A stretch of 64,000 bases of DNA. Source: Asanoa hainanensis. GTDB taxonomy: Bacteria; Actinomycetota; Actinomycetes; Mycobacteriales; Micromonosporaceae. The notes under the pieces were generated by a model that searched no databases, had not been told where the DNA came from, and saw only the letters and a program-made list of their open reading frames with translations. Both the position numbers and the translations under genes were made by a program. Below, piece by piece: positions 33,649 to 41,540 of the stretch (the first letter of the stretch is position 1; the number at the start of each line of letters is the position of its first letter). Where the stretch lies: NCBI RefSeq assembly GCF_900188485.1, contig NZ_FZPH01000015.1, positions 1-64,000 on the forward strand, given 5' to 3'.

Positions 33649-34207
33649 CGTGCTCGCCATCCCCGACGAACAGGACGTGCGCCTGCGGGCCGGGCTCATC
33701 GCGGGTGACGAGCCGACGCTGGCCGAGGTCTACGACACGTACGGCCCGGTCGTCTACGGGATGGCGTTGCAGGTCACCGGCGACCGGGGCGCCGCGGAGG
33801 ACATCACGCAGGAGGTCTTCGTCGACCTGTGGCGGCGGCCGGAGCGCTTCGACCCGCACCGGGCGCCGCTGCGCGGTTGGCTCATGCTGATCGCGCGCCG
33901 GCGGGGCATCGACTGGATCCGGCGCCGGGGCACGCAGGAGCGCGTCCGGCAGGCGGCGCTGACCGACCCGCCGCCGGCGCTGGTCGAGGACGACGTGCTC
34001 GCCTCGACCGCGCGCAAGCAGGTCCGCCGGGCGATCGCCGACCTGCCCGCACCGCACCGGCAGGCGATCCTGCTGGCCTACTACCGGGGGCTGACGTACC
34101 GGGAGGTGGCCCGCACGTTGAACATCCCGGAGGGCACGGCGAAGTGGCGGCTGCGCAACGGGTTGCGCCGGATCGGCGAGCAGCTCCGGGCCGAGGGATT
34201 CGCCTAG
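33641..34207 (+). CDS. ECF RNA polymerase sigma factor
   Basis: A 188-residue ECF sigma factor. Region 2 is TLAEVYDTYGPVVYGMALQV through AAEDITQEVFVDLWRRPERF, and region 4 is LPAPHRQAILLAYYRGLTYR followed by VARTLNIPEGTAKWRLRNGL. The sequence resembles the SigK/SigL-like ECF group. It is translated from GTG 33641, coupled to the preceding anti-sigma gene. It would redirect RNA polymerase to a small regulon when released. A target promoter could not be recognised near the operon. Confidence 0.9.
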   Translation: MTDVLAIPDEQDVRLRAGLIAGDEPTLAEVYDTYGPVVYGMALQVTGDRGAAEDITQEVFVDLWRRPERFDPHRAPLRGWLMLIARRRGIDWIRRRGTQERVRQAALTDPPPALVEDDVLASTARKQVRRAIADLPAPHRQAILLAYYRGLTYREVARTLNIPEGTAKWRLRNGLRRIGEQLRAEGFA

Positions 34208-34213
34208 GTTCGT

Positions 34214-35608
34214 CTACACCGGACGGTCGGCCGGCACGCCCAGGGTGAGCAGGTCCGCCAGGCCGTAGCCCGGCCCGACGGCCGGCAGGTTCGGCTCCCA
34301 GTCCGGTGCCACGCTCAGGTAGCTCGCCGCGTCGGCCCGGAGCAGTCCGATCAGGACCTCCGCCACGATCAGGCCACCGACCGGGCCCAGACGGTCGCCG
34401 TTGGCGCCGCGGTGCTCGGCCTCCTTGAGGATGTAGAACCACAGCGGAGTGCCGTGCGGCCAGTCGTGGCCGAGCTCGTCCGCGGTCAGCGGGTCGGCGC
34501 CGACCAGCGCCGCGATCCGCTCCCCGCTGGGCAGCCCGGTGCTGTCGCCGCGCAGCAGGTCGCGCACGGCCAGCGAGCGGTAGGCGTCGGCGTCGACCGC
34601 GCCGGTGACCTGCTCCGGCAGGCCGATCAGGCTCGCCGCGAGCCGGCCGTCGAGGCGCTTGGCCCGCTGGGCGCGCTGCCGGCCGGGCAGGTCGAAGATC
34701 TGCGCGAGGTCCAGGCGGCGGTCGGCCGGCAGCGGACCGAAGCCGACCAGGTCGGGGAAGAGCGGCACCGCCGGGCCGCCCTCGACCAGCTGGTACGTGT
34801 GCCGGATCTGGCCGTGGCCGTAGCGGTAGGCGGCGTCGGCGAACTCGAGCGGGATGAACGCCTTGCCCAGCTCCGGGGCGAACCAGCGCCCGCCGTCGGC
34901 GAGGACCTGCTCGACCAGCGGCGCGCCGACGAGCCGGGGCAGGAAGTCGTGCACCACGATCCACTGGTAGTGCCAGGTCAGCGCCGTGCGGGCATGGTCG
35001 AAGAGCTGCGCCTCGGGTACGCCGTGCGCGCGGAGCAGGTCGACGATGTGGTTGTGGGCGCGCAGCAGGGCCACGTGCAGGCTCAGCGTGAACAGATGCA
35101 CGTCGTTGCGCGGATCGCCGATCAGCGCCACGCCCTGCTGGTTGCGCGGCACGTCGCCGCCGTCCGGGCCGAGCAGGAACTTCACCGGATCGTCGAGGTC
35201 GAACAGGAACGCCGAGCCGATCGGGCCGTCGGAGTAGAGGATCTCCAGGTTGAGCATCGGGGCGCGGGCGTTGAGCAGCGCCTCGGTGGCCACGCCGCCG
35301 GCGATCGGCGAACGGTCGGCGGTCAGGTCGTGCGCCACGATCTGACCGAAGAAGGGCCACCCGGCCGCCTCGGTGGCGTCGTCGCCCGTGGCGTTGAGCT
35401 CGTCCAGGACAGCGGCCGAGTCGCAGACGCCGCCGTTGCTGCCGGCCCGCATCAGCAGCTGCGGGTCGGTGCCCAGCGGGGCCAGGTCGCGGAACATGCG
35501 GCCGTAGCGGGCGGGCCCGGTGGGCCCGTCGACGGACCGGGCGGGGCCCAGGCAGTGGTCCCGCGCGGCGACCCGGCTGCCGTGCGGGTTGGCCTGAGCG
35601 GACGTCAT
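34214..35608 (-). CDS. Animal-type haem peroxidase family protein
   Basis: A 464-residue protein of the peroxidase-cyclooxygenase superfamily. The distal haem side is WPFFGQIVAHDLTADRSP with His93, and the proximal ligand is His265 in YRYGHGQIRHTYQLVEGG. RAHNHIVDLL and WHYQWIVVHDFLPRLVG are family helices. There is no signal peptide, so it is cytoplasmic unless exported by another route. Bacterial members oxidise halides, lipids or phenols with peroxide; substrate unknown. ATG 35608 overlaps the stop of a 71-residue gene (ATGA), so the two are coupled. Confidence 0.88.
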   Translation of the reverse strand: MTSAQANPHGSRVAARDHCLGPARSVDGPTGPARYGRMFRDLAPLGTDPQLLMRAGSNGGVCDSAAVLDELNATGDDATEAAGWPFFGQIVAHDLTADRSPIAGGVATEALLNARAPMLNLEILYSDGPIGSAFLFDLDDPVKFLLGPDGGDVPRNQQGVALIGDPRNDVHLFTLSLHVALLRAHNHIVDLLRAHGVPEAQLFDHARTALTWHYQWIVVHDFLPRLVGAPLVEQVLADGGRWFAPELGKAFIPLEFADAAYRYGHGQIRHTYQLVEGGPAVPLFPDLVGFGPLPADRRLDLAQIFDLPGRQRAQRAKRLDGRLAASLIGLPEQVTGAVDADAYRSLAVRDLLRGDSTGLPSGERIAALVGADPLTADELGHDWPHGTPLWFYILKEAEHRGANGDRLGPVGGLIVAEVLIGLLRADAASYLSVAPDWEPNLPAVGPGYGLADLLTLGVPADRPV

Positions 35609-35820
35609 CCTTCCTCCGTAGCATGGTTGGCGCCCGCCCGGGGCGGGTTTTCGATCGTCTCGACGGCGCCGAGCAGGCTCCGCAGCCGCACCTCGTCACC
35701 TTCGGCGTCCGCCGGGTCGAAGATCCACTCGTCGACCGGCATCCGGACGGCCTCGTCCACGGGCTGGCTGGTCTCGGCGTCGTGCAGCTCGGCCTCGACG
35801 ATGCGTTCCAGTTCGCTCAT
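35605..35820 (-). CDS. 71-residue acidic protein coupled to the haem peroxidase
   Basis: CGGAGGAACCAG gives a strong ribosome site before ATG 35820. The product (MSELERIVEAELHDAETSQP, then WIFDPADAEGDEVRLRSLL, ending ANHATEEG) is acidic, with no cysteines and no signal peptide. Its TGA overlaps the ATG of the peroxidase gene, so both are made together. No family is recognised. It may be an accessory protein, a partner needed for peroxidase folding, or a peptide that the peroxidase modifies; the last is speculation. Confidence 0.65.
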   Translation of the reverse strand: MSELERIVEAELHDAETSQPVDEAVRMPVDEWIFDPADAEGDEVRLRSLLGAVETIENPPRAGANHATEEG

Positions 35821-35867
35821 CTGGTTCCTCCGATAGGTAGGTAGGTGTGGCGGGTGGGGTGGATGGG

Positions 35868-36623
35868 CTAGTTGCGGGAGCCGTCGCGGCCCGGCCAGGT
35901 GCCGAAGCGGATGCCGCCGAGCGTCGCGTCCGGTCCGGGCATCAGGGTCCGGTCGCCGAGGGCGGCGCCGAAGTAGCGCACGCCGGGGTCGCTGATCACC
36001 GTGCGCGGGTCGTTGCGGAACGACAGCGCCTCGCGGAAGAAGTCGTCCATCTGGAACGGCTCGGGTCCGGCGATCTCGACGGTCGCGTTCAGCGGCGTGC
36101 CGATCGCGACCCCGGTGACCGCATCCGCGACGTCGTCGCTGGCCATGGGCTGGAACAGCACCGGCGCGAAGCGGACGGTGCCGACCTCCTCGGCGTCGGC
36201 GGCCATGCGGCCGACGAACTCGTAGAACTGGGTGGCGTGCACGATCGACCACGGGATGGCCGCAGTCTTGATCAGCTTCTCCTGGGCCTGCTTCGCCCGG
36301 AAGTAGCCGCTCTCCTGCAGCCGCTCGGTGCCCACCACGGAGAGCGCGACGTGGTGCCCGACACCGGCCACCGCCTCCGCCGCGAGCAGGTTGCGGGTGG
36401 AGGTCTCGAAGAACTCCAGCACGGCGTCGTCCGCGAACGACGGTGAGTTGGACGCGTCGACCACGACGGCCGCGCCGTCGAGGGCGTCGGCGAGCCCCGC
36501 GCCGGTGAGCGTGTCGACGCCGGTGGCGGGCGCCGCCGCCACCGCCTCGTGCCCGAGCCGGCCGAGCCGGGACACGACCTTCGAGCCGACGAGCCCGGTG
36601 CCCCCGATGACCACGATCTTCAC
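35868..36623 (-). CDS. NmrA-like NAD(P)-binding atypical SDR
   Basis: A 251-residue atypical short-chain dehydrogenase: MKIVVIGGTGLVGSKVVSRL gives the nucleotide-binding motif, then VVDASNSPSFADDAVLEFFE, HHVALSVVGTERLQESGYFR and AKQAQEKLIKTAAIPWSIVH. This matches the NmrA/QOR2-like group (quinone or redox-sensing reductases). It starts at ATG 36623. The ECF-type promoter at 36660-36686 sits directly upstream, and the alpha/beta hydrolase gene is transcribed in the other direction from a matching promoter. Confidence 0.87.
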   Translation of the reverse strand: MKIVVIGGTGLVGSKVVSRLGRLGHEAVAAAPATGVDTLTGAGLADALDGAAVVVDASNSPSFADDAVLEFFETSTRNLLAAEAVAGVGHHVALSVVGTERLQESGYFRAKQAQEKLIKTAAIPWSIVHATQFYEFVGRMAADAEEVGTVRFAPVLFQPMASDDVADAVTGVAIGTPLNATVEIAGPEPFQMDDFFREALSFRNDPRTVISDPGVRYFGAALGDRTLMPGPDATLGGIRFGTWPGRDGSRN

Positions 36624-36659
36624 GATGTGCTCCTCTCGCTTGTCTCGTCTCTCGGCTAT

Positions 36660-36686
36660 GACCGGACAGGCCCGCTGGATGTGACA
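36660..36686 (-). promoter_or_regulatory. ECF-type promoter for the NmrA-like gene
   Basis: On the minus strand TGTCACA (36686-36680) is followed by 16 bp and GGTC (36663-36660). This is very close to TGTCACA-N16-CGTC, the motif I recall for ECF41-type sigma factors. The 5' leader would be about 30 nt. The TGTCAC boxes of this promoter and the divergent one form an inverted repeat. No ECF41 sigma gene is visible in the window. Confidence 0.6.
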
Positions 36687-36697
36687 CCGCCCGTCGC

Positions 36698-36724
36698 TGT
36701 CACGGATCGGCGGCGTGCCTGGTC
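36698..36724 (+). promoter_or_regulatory. ECF-type promoter for the alpha/beta hydrolase gene
   Basis: TGTCACG (36698-36704), exactly 16 bp, then GGTC (36721-36724), the same layout as the divergent promoter at 36660-36686. The hydrolase ATG is 36 bp downstream. Having two copies in opposite directions in one short spacer makes chance unlikely. Confidence 0.6.
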
Positions 36725-36760
36725 TCAGCTCGTGACACCCACGAGAGAGGAACGAAGAAC

Positions 36761-37483
36761 ATGAGCACCTCGCGTCCCACTGTTGTCCTCGTGCACGGGG
36801 CTTTCGCCGAGTCCGCCAGCTGGTCCGGCGTGGTCGAGCGGCTGCGCGCCCGGTCCGTCGACGTCGTCGCCGTCGCCAACCCGCTGCGCAGCATCCCGGG
36901 CGACGCCGCGTACGTCCGTGACGTGCTCGCCTCCGTCGACGGCCCGGTGGTGCTGGTCGGCCACTCCTACGGCGGCATGGTGATCACCGAGGCCGCGGCC
37001 GGCAACGAGAAGGTGGCCGGCCTGGTCTACGTCTGCGCGTTCGCACCGGACCAGGGCGAGTCGGCGCTGACCCTGTCGACGAAGTTCCCGGGCGGCACCC
37101 TCGGCGAGGCGCTCACCGGCTACCCGGTGGCGACGGGCGGCAACGAGTTCGCGATCCGCCCCGACGCGTTCCACCACCAGTTCGCCGCCGACGTGCCGGC
37201 CGAGCAGGCCGCCGTGATGAGCGCGACGCAGCGGCCGGTCACCGAGGTCGCCCTGTCCGCCGGGCTGCCGACCGCCACGCCGGCGTGGGCGTCGCTCCCG
37301 TCGTGGTTCGTCTTCAGCGACCAGGACCTGAACATCCCGGTGGAGCTGCACCGCTGGATGGCGGAGCGGGCCGGCGCCAAGGGCGTACGCGAGGTGGCCG
37401 GCGCGTCCCACGCGCTCAGCGTCTCGCAGCCCGATGCCGTGACGGACGCGATCCTCGACGCCGTGGACGCGCTCGCCGCCTGA
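36761..37483 (+). CDS. Alpha/beta hydrolase
   Basis: A 240-residue alpha/beta hydrolase without signal peptide. It has VVLVHGAFAESASWSGVVER (oxyanion HG), the nucleophile elbow VGHSYGGMVITEAA with Ser69, and a C-terminal catalytic His in VAGASHALSVSQPDAV; FVFSDQDLNIPVEL supplies the acid region. It belongs to the short esterase/haloperoxidase-like group with unknown substrate. GAGAGAGGAACGAAG before ATG 36761 is the ribosome site. It shares a divergent ECF-type promoter region with the NmrA-like SDR, suggesting a joint stress regulon. Confidence 0.9.
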   Translation: MSTSRPTVVLVHGAFAESASWSGVVERLRARSVDVVAVANPLRSIPGDAAYVRDVLASVDGPVVLVGHSYGGMVITEAAAGNEKVAGLVYVCAFAPDQGESALTLSTKFPGGTLGEALTGYPVATGGNEFAIRPDAFHHQFAADVPAEQAAVMSATQRPVTEVALSAGLPTATPAWASLPSWFVFSDQDLNIPVELHRWMAERAGAKGVREVAGASHALSVSQPDAVTDAILDAVDALAA

Positions 37484-37551
37484 CCCGGACCGGGTGTGGC
37501 CCCGGCAGCGTCGCCGGGGCCGCATCCCCCGCACAGAAAGGGACACCCCGG

Positions 37552-38175
37552 GTGCCCAAGAACCGCCTCGAAGCGTTCAGCGACGGCGTGCTCGCCATCC
37601 TCATCACCATCATGGTGCTGGAGCTGACGGTGCCGGACGGCCACAGCGTCTCCGCGCTGCTGCACACGACCGGCATCCCGCTGCTGACGTACCTGCTCAG
37701 CTTCGTCTACTTAGGAATTTACTGGAACAACCACCACCACATGTTCCACCTGGTGCGCAAGGTCGGCGGCGGTGTGCTCTGGGCCAACCTGGCGCTGCTG
37801 TTCTGGCTGTCGCTGCTGCCGTTCACGACGGCGTGGCTCAACGAGTCGCACTTCGCCCGGACCCCGGTCGTCGTCTACGGGCTCAACCTGCTCGTCGCCT
37901 CGGTCACGTACGTCGTGCTGCAGAACGTGATCATCAGGCAGCAGGGGCCGCACTCGCCGCTGCGGGCGGCGGTCGGCACCGACCTCAAGGGCAAGGCCTC
38001 CGGCGCCCTGTTCGTCACCGGAACCCTCTGCGCCCTGCTGCTGGACGGCGCCGGCGTGGCCGTCGCGCTCACCTGTTTCGCCTCCGTGGCGGTCCTGTGG
38101 ATCGTCCCCGACCGGCGCATCAGCCGGGCGGTCCAGGAGCACCGCACCGCCGAGGAGGAACCGGTCAGTTTCTGA
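37552..38175 (+). CDS. TMEM175-type (DUF1211) potassium channel subunit
   Basis: A 207-residue, six-helix membrane protein. The N terminus PKNRLEAFSDGVLAILITIM carries the R..(A)FSDGV..I motif that lines the pore of TMEM175 channels, followed by spans LLTYLLSFVYLGIYWNNHHH and LWANLALLFWLSLLPFTTAW. Bacterial members form tetrameric, leak-like potassium channels. GTG 37552 is preceded by GAAAGGGAC, which fixes the start. It lies 68 bp after the hydrolase gene on the same strand. Confidence 0.9.
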   Translation: MPKNRLEAFSDGVLAILITIMVLELTVPDGHSVSALLHTTGIPLLTYLLSFVYLGIYWNNHHHMFHLVRKVGGGVLWANLALLFWLSLLPFTTAWLNESHFARTPVVVYGLNLLVASVTYVVLQNVIIRQQGPHSPLRAAVGTDLKGKASGALFVTGTLCALLLDGAGVAVALTCFASVAVLWIVPDRRISRAVQEHRTAEEEPVSF

Positions 38176-38244
38176 GAAGCGCCCGGTCCGGGTCCGTTCC
38201 TAGCATGAGAATCGACCTGATCGAGACCCGCACCGGAGGCAGCG

Positions 38245-38685
38245 ATGACCGCCAAGAAGAAGACCACCGCCAGCTACGACGGCTTCAGCGACGAGGAGCG
38301 CGCCGCGATGAAGGACCGCGCGGCGGAGCTGAAGAAGCCGGCGCGCAAGGGTGCGGACGGCGAGGCCGACCTGCTGGCGAAGATCGCGGAGCTGGGCAAG
38401 GCGGACCGCGCCATCGCCGAGCGGCTGCACGCGATCATCAAGGAGAACGCGCCGGAGCTCACGCCGCGGACCTACTACGGGATGCCGGCGTGGGCCAAGG
38501 ACGGCAAGGTGCTCTGCTTCTACCAGCCGGCCGAGAAGTTCAAGACGCGGTACGCGACGTTCGGCTTCAACGACGGCGCCCACCTCGACGACGGCACCAT
38601 GTTCCCCACGGCTTTCGCGATCACCAAGCTCACGGCGGCCGACGAGAAGCGGATCGCCGAGCTCATGAAGCAGGCGGTCAGCTAG
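38245..38685 (+). CDS. DUF1801 protein (YdhG/YjbR-like)
   Basis: A 146-residue protein with a lysine-rich N terminus (MTAKKKTTASYDGFSDEERA) and a core KIAELGKADRAIAERLHAII, PELTPRTYYGMPAWAKDGKV, LCFYQPAEKFKTRYATFGFN. The YGMPAW and F.P...f...r.atfGF phrases are those of DUF1801, a small alpha/beta fold of unknown function sometimes called an iron-chaperone-like family. GGAGGCAGCG precedes ATG 38245. It seems to be a single-gene unit. Confidence 0.82.
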   Translation: MTAKKKTTASYDGFSDEERAAMKDRAAELKKPARKGADGEADLLAKIAELGKADRAIAERLHAIIKENAPELTPRTYYGMPAWAKDGKVLCFYQPAEKFKTRYATFGFNDGAHLDDGTMFPTAFAITKLTAADEKRIAELMKQAVS

Positions 38686-38716
38686 TTCGGTTGCGTCGTC
38701 GTTGTCCCATGGACGC

Positions 38717-39664
38717 ATGGGCGACGACATCGAGCGACGGTTGGCCTCGGCCGCCGAGGCACTGCGGGAACACGAGGTGGTCGGCCGGCGCAGCGCGGAC
38801 CTGCGCCGGCGGGCGGACGAGCTGACCGGGGAGCTCGCCGCGCTGCGGACCCGGGCGGCCGCCGAGCAGCTCGACGTCGACAAGCTCGAGGGTCTCTCGC
38901 TCACGCGGGTCCTGGCCTCGCTGCGCGGCTCGCGCGACGACCGGCTGGCCCGCGAACGGGCCGAGGCCGAGACGGCCCGCTACCGGGTGGCCGACGCTTC
39001 GGCGCGGCTCGCGGCGCTACAGCGGGAACAGGCCGCGGCGCGGGCCCGGCTCGACGATCTCGCGCACGCCCCGGCCGCGTACGCCGCGGTGCTCGACGAG
39101 AAGGAACGGCTCCTGGCGGCCTCCGCGGACCCCCGCCGGACGCGGCTGCTGGAGCTCGCCGACGAGCGGGGCCGGCTCCAGGGCGAGCTGCACGAGATCG
39201 CCGAGGCCGTGGCAGCGGCTCAGGTGGCCGCCGACGATCTGGCGCTCGTCCAGGACGGGCTGCGGGGTGCGTCCGGCTGGTCGACGTACGACACGTTCTT
39301 CGGTGGCGGTCCGCTCGCCAGCGCCATGAAGCACTCGCGGCTCGACGCGACGGCGGCCGCGGCGGCCCGGGCCGACCGCAGCCTCGCCGTGCTGCGCACC
39401 GAGCTGGCCGACGTGCCGTCCGCCGAGGCCACCGCGCCCCACCTCGCCGTCGACGGGCTGACGCGGTTCGTCGACGTGTGGTTCGACAACATCTTCACCG
39501 ACCTGGCCGTACGCGGCCGGATCCAGCGCGCCCAGGAGAACGTCGCCCGGTGCGCGGCGATGGTGGACGACGTGCGGGGCCGGCTGCAGCGGCGGACCGC
39601 CGCGGCGCACGAGCGGTTGGAGGCGATCGCGGCCGAACGCCACGATCTCCTGGCTCGACAGTAG
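38717..39664 (+). CDS. Coiled-coil protein of unknown function
   Basis: A 315-residue, almost entirely helical protein rich in Ala, Arg, Glu and Leu. Long coiled-coil stretches occupy residues about 10-150 (RRADELTGELAALRTRAAAE, ARERAEAETARYRVADASAR) and 250-315. Between them is a conserved-looking element GWSTYDTFFGGGPLASAMKH followed by RFVDVWFDNIFTDLAVRGRI. Actinomycete proteins with such a segment exist as uncharacterised cytoplasmic proteins. ATG 38717 is chosen; a TTG five codons earlier is open but poor. No partner is evident. Confidence 0.65.
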   Translation: MGDDIERRLASAAEALREHEVVGRRSADLRRRADELTGELAALRTRAAAEQLDVDKLEGLSLTRVLASLRGSRDDRLARERAEAETARYRVADASARLAALQREQAAARARLDDLAHAPAAYAAVLDEKERLLAASADPRRTRLLELADERGRLQGELHEIAEAVAAAQVAADDLALVQDGLRGASGWSTYDTFFGGGPLASAMKHSRLDATAAAAARADRSLAVLRTELADVPSAEATAPHLAVDGLTRFVDVWFDNIFTDLAVRGRIQRAQENVARCAAMVDDVRGRLQRRTAAAHERLEAIAAERHDLLARQ

Positions 39665-39743
39665 GCAACGGATATTGACGGACGTCGTACGACGGTGATC
39701 TGATCGCGATCTCAGAACATTCTTCATGTTTTCTGGAGGTCGC

Positions 39744-40994
39744 ATGCGTCGTCCCGCGTTCCTGGCCGCCACCCTCACCGCGCTCACCGCGGGAGTCGTC
39801 GCCGTGCTCGGCGGCAGTCCACCCGCCTCCGCCGCCCTGCCGACCGCCGCCGTGGCGCTCGGCGACAGCTTCGTCAGCGGTGAGGGTGCCGGCGCCTACC
39901 AGGCCGTCACCGACCTCAACGGGGTCGCGCAGGGCTTCCCCGGCTGGTCGGCGGCCAACAACAACGCCTTCTTCTGCCACCGTTCGGCGAACGCCTCGAT
40001 CCAGCAGGCGGCACTGCCGGGCATCTCCGCCCGGTTCAACCTGGCCTGCTCCGGGGGCCAGCCCTACGACATCGCCTCCGCGTCTGCCAGCCGGGCCAAG
40101 GGCCGCACCGTGGCCTCCCAGCTCGACCAGTTGCGGGCCGTCGCACAGACCCACGACATCGACCTGGTCATGATCGGCCTGGGCTCCAACAACAGCCAGT
40201 TCACGTTCGGCAACGTCGCGGAGAAGTGTGCCAACCGGTTCATCGCCGACGCCTGGACCGGCTGGTGGGAGTTCTGGGCCTACATCAACGGCCCGGTCGA
40301 GCAGGCGCCCTGCGCGACCAGCGACCTGGCCACGGACGCGCAGCTCACGGCCGCCACCGCGGAGACCGTGGCCGCCGTGCGGCAGATCGTCACCACCCTG
40401 CAGCAGATCGACCCGGACGGGCAGCACCGGATCGTGCTCCAGGACTACACCAACCCGCTGCCGTTCGACCTGGCCCAGCGCTTCTGGACCGAGGACGGGC
40501 GGGCCGACGACCGCGACAAGTTCCGGGACCTCGGCGCCGAGCGGTACGCGGCCGGCTGCCCCATCCACCGGGCCAGCCTCGCCGCCGGCCACTGGTTCTC
40601 CGGCGGCCTCGGCACCATCGTCCGCACCGGACAGTCTGTTTTGAGCTCGGAGTTCCCCGGTGAGGACATCGTCTACCTCAACGTGCAGCGCGCCTTCGAC
40701 GGCGCCCGGCTCTGCGAGACCGACGCGAGCCCGACCGGGGCGTTGGCCACCCCGATCCGGCTGCAGGACGGGCCGACCGGCGTGCCGGTGACCAGCCTGT
40801 CCGGCAAGGACAAGATCGCGATCCAGCGCATCGCCAACGCCTGCGCCACGTACTTCCAGACGTGCCAGGAGTCCTGGCACCCGAACGCCGCGGGCCACCA
40901 GGTCCTCGGCCAGTGCCTGGCCGCCGCCGCGACGACGGCCAACCGGACCATCGCCTGTGTGCGCCAACCGGACGGTCGCATCGTCGCGAGTTGA
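39744..40994 (+). CDS. Secreted SGNH/GDSL-family hydrolase
   Basis: A 416-residue exported hydrolase. The signal peptide (RRPAFLAATLTALTAGVVAV) ends near ASAALP. Block I VALGDSFVSGEGAGA gives the nucleophile Ser42, LACSGGQPYD is block II-like, LVMIGLGSNNSQF is block III (GxN), and SWHPNAAGHQVLG carries the catalytic His. Cysteines occur in pairs, fitting an extracellular fold. Lipase, esterase or glycan-deacetylase activity is possible. GGAGG five bases before ATG 39744 sets the start. The 80-bp upstream spacer includes the palindrome CGTCGTACGACG (39683-39694), a possible operator. Confidence 0.88.
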   Translation: MRRPAFLAATLTALTAGVVAVLGGSPPASAALPTAAVALGDSFVSGEGAGAYQAVTDLNGVAQGFPGWSAANNNAFFCHRSANASIQQAALPGISARFNLACSGGQPYDIASASASRAKGRTVASQLDQLRAVAQTHDIDLVMIGLGSNNSQFTFGNVAEKCANRFIADAWTGWWEFWAYINGPVEQAPCATSDLATDAQLTAATAETVAAVRQIVTTLQQIDPDGQHRIVLQDYTNPLPFDLAQRFWTEDGRADDRDKFRDLGAERYAAGCPIHRASLAAGHWFSGGLGTIVRTGQSVLSSEFPGEDIVYLNVQRAFDGARLCETDASPTGALATPIRLQDGPTGVPVTSLSGKDKIAIQRIANACATYFQTCQESWHPNAAGHQVLGQCLAAAATTANRTIACVRQPDGRIVAS

Positions 40995-41014
40995 CCGGTA
41001 GCTCTACGGATCCG

Positions 41015-41057
41015 CGCGACAACCGTCGCGCCCGATGCTCCCTGCATGGTTGTCGCG
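41015..41057. promoter_or_regulatory. Inverted repeat covering the GNAT start codon
   Basis: CGCGACAACC (41015-41024) pairs perfectly with GGTTGTCGCG (41048-41057), with a 23-base loop. The right arm includes the third base of the ATG at 41046. As RNA the hairpin could hide the start region of the acetyltransferase message; as DNA it could be an operator; it could also end transcription of the SGNH hydrolase gene. Confidence 0.5.
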
Positions 41058-41540
41058 GGTGGGCGTCGGGTGCGGCGGTTGCGGCCGGGCGAGGTCGACA
41101 CGGTCGTCAAGGTCTTCGAGGGCATGTCGACGTGGTCGCGGTTCCTGCGCTACCACACCGCGCTCCCCCGGCTCACCGGCTCCTACCGGCGCGCGTTGAC
41201 CGATGTGGACGGCGTGCGGCATGTCGCTTTGGTCGCCGAGCGGCTCGACCACCGCGGCTGGCGCCCGGTGGGGCTGTCCCGCCTCGTCACCGTGCGCACG
41301 CAGCCGACCCGGGTCGGCGAGATCGCGGTCGAGGTGGTCGACGCGGCGCACCGGCAGGGATTCGGCGAGGACCTCGTGCGCCGGATCGTCGCCGAGGCCG
41401 CCGTCCTCGGGCACGACCACGTGTACGCGTACGTCTTGCGCGGCAACGCGCCGATGCGCCGGCTCATCGACAAGCTGTTCCCGGAGGCGACGGCCGACGG
41501 CGAGCTGATCACCATCCCTAGTTCCCGAGTCGGCGGATGA
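41046..41540 (+). CDS. GNAT-family N-acetyltransferase
   Basis: A 164-residue protein with GNAT architecture: VRRLRPGEVDTVVKVFEGMS at the N terminus, central VALVAERLDHRGWRPVGLSR, then the acetyl-CoA segment EVVDAAHRQGFGEDLVRRIV, where R-Q-G-F-G replaces the classical Q/RxxGxG/A loop, and YAYVLRGNAPMRRLIDKLF. The substrate is unknown. It overlaps the convergent LAL gene by 23 bp. A long hairpin covers its start codon. Confidence 0.8.
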   Translation: MVVAGGRRVRRLRPGEVDTVVKVFEGMSTWSRFLRYHTALPRLTGSYRRALTDVDGVRHVALVAERLDHRGWRPVGLSRLVTVRTQPTRVGEIAVEVVDAAHRQGFGEDLVRRIVAEAAVLGHDHVYAYVLRGNAPMRRLIDKLFPEATADGELITIPSSRVGG

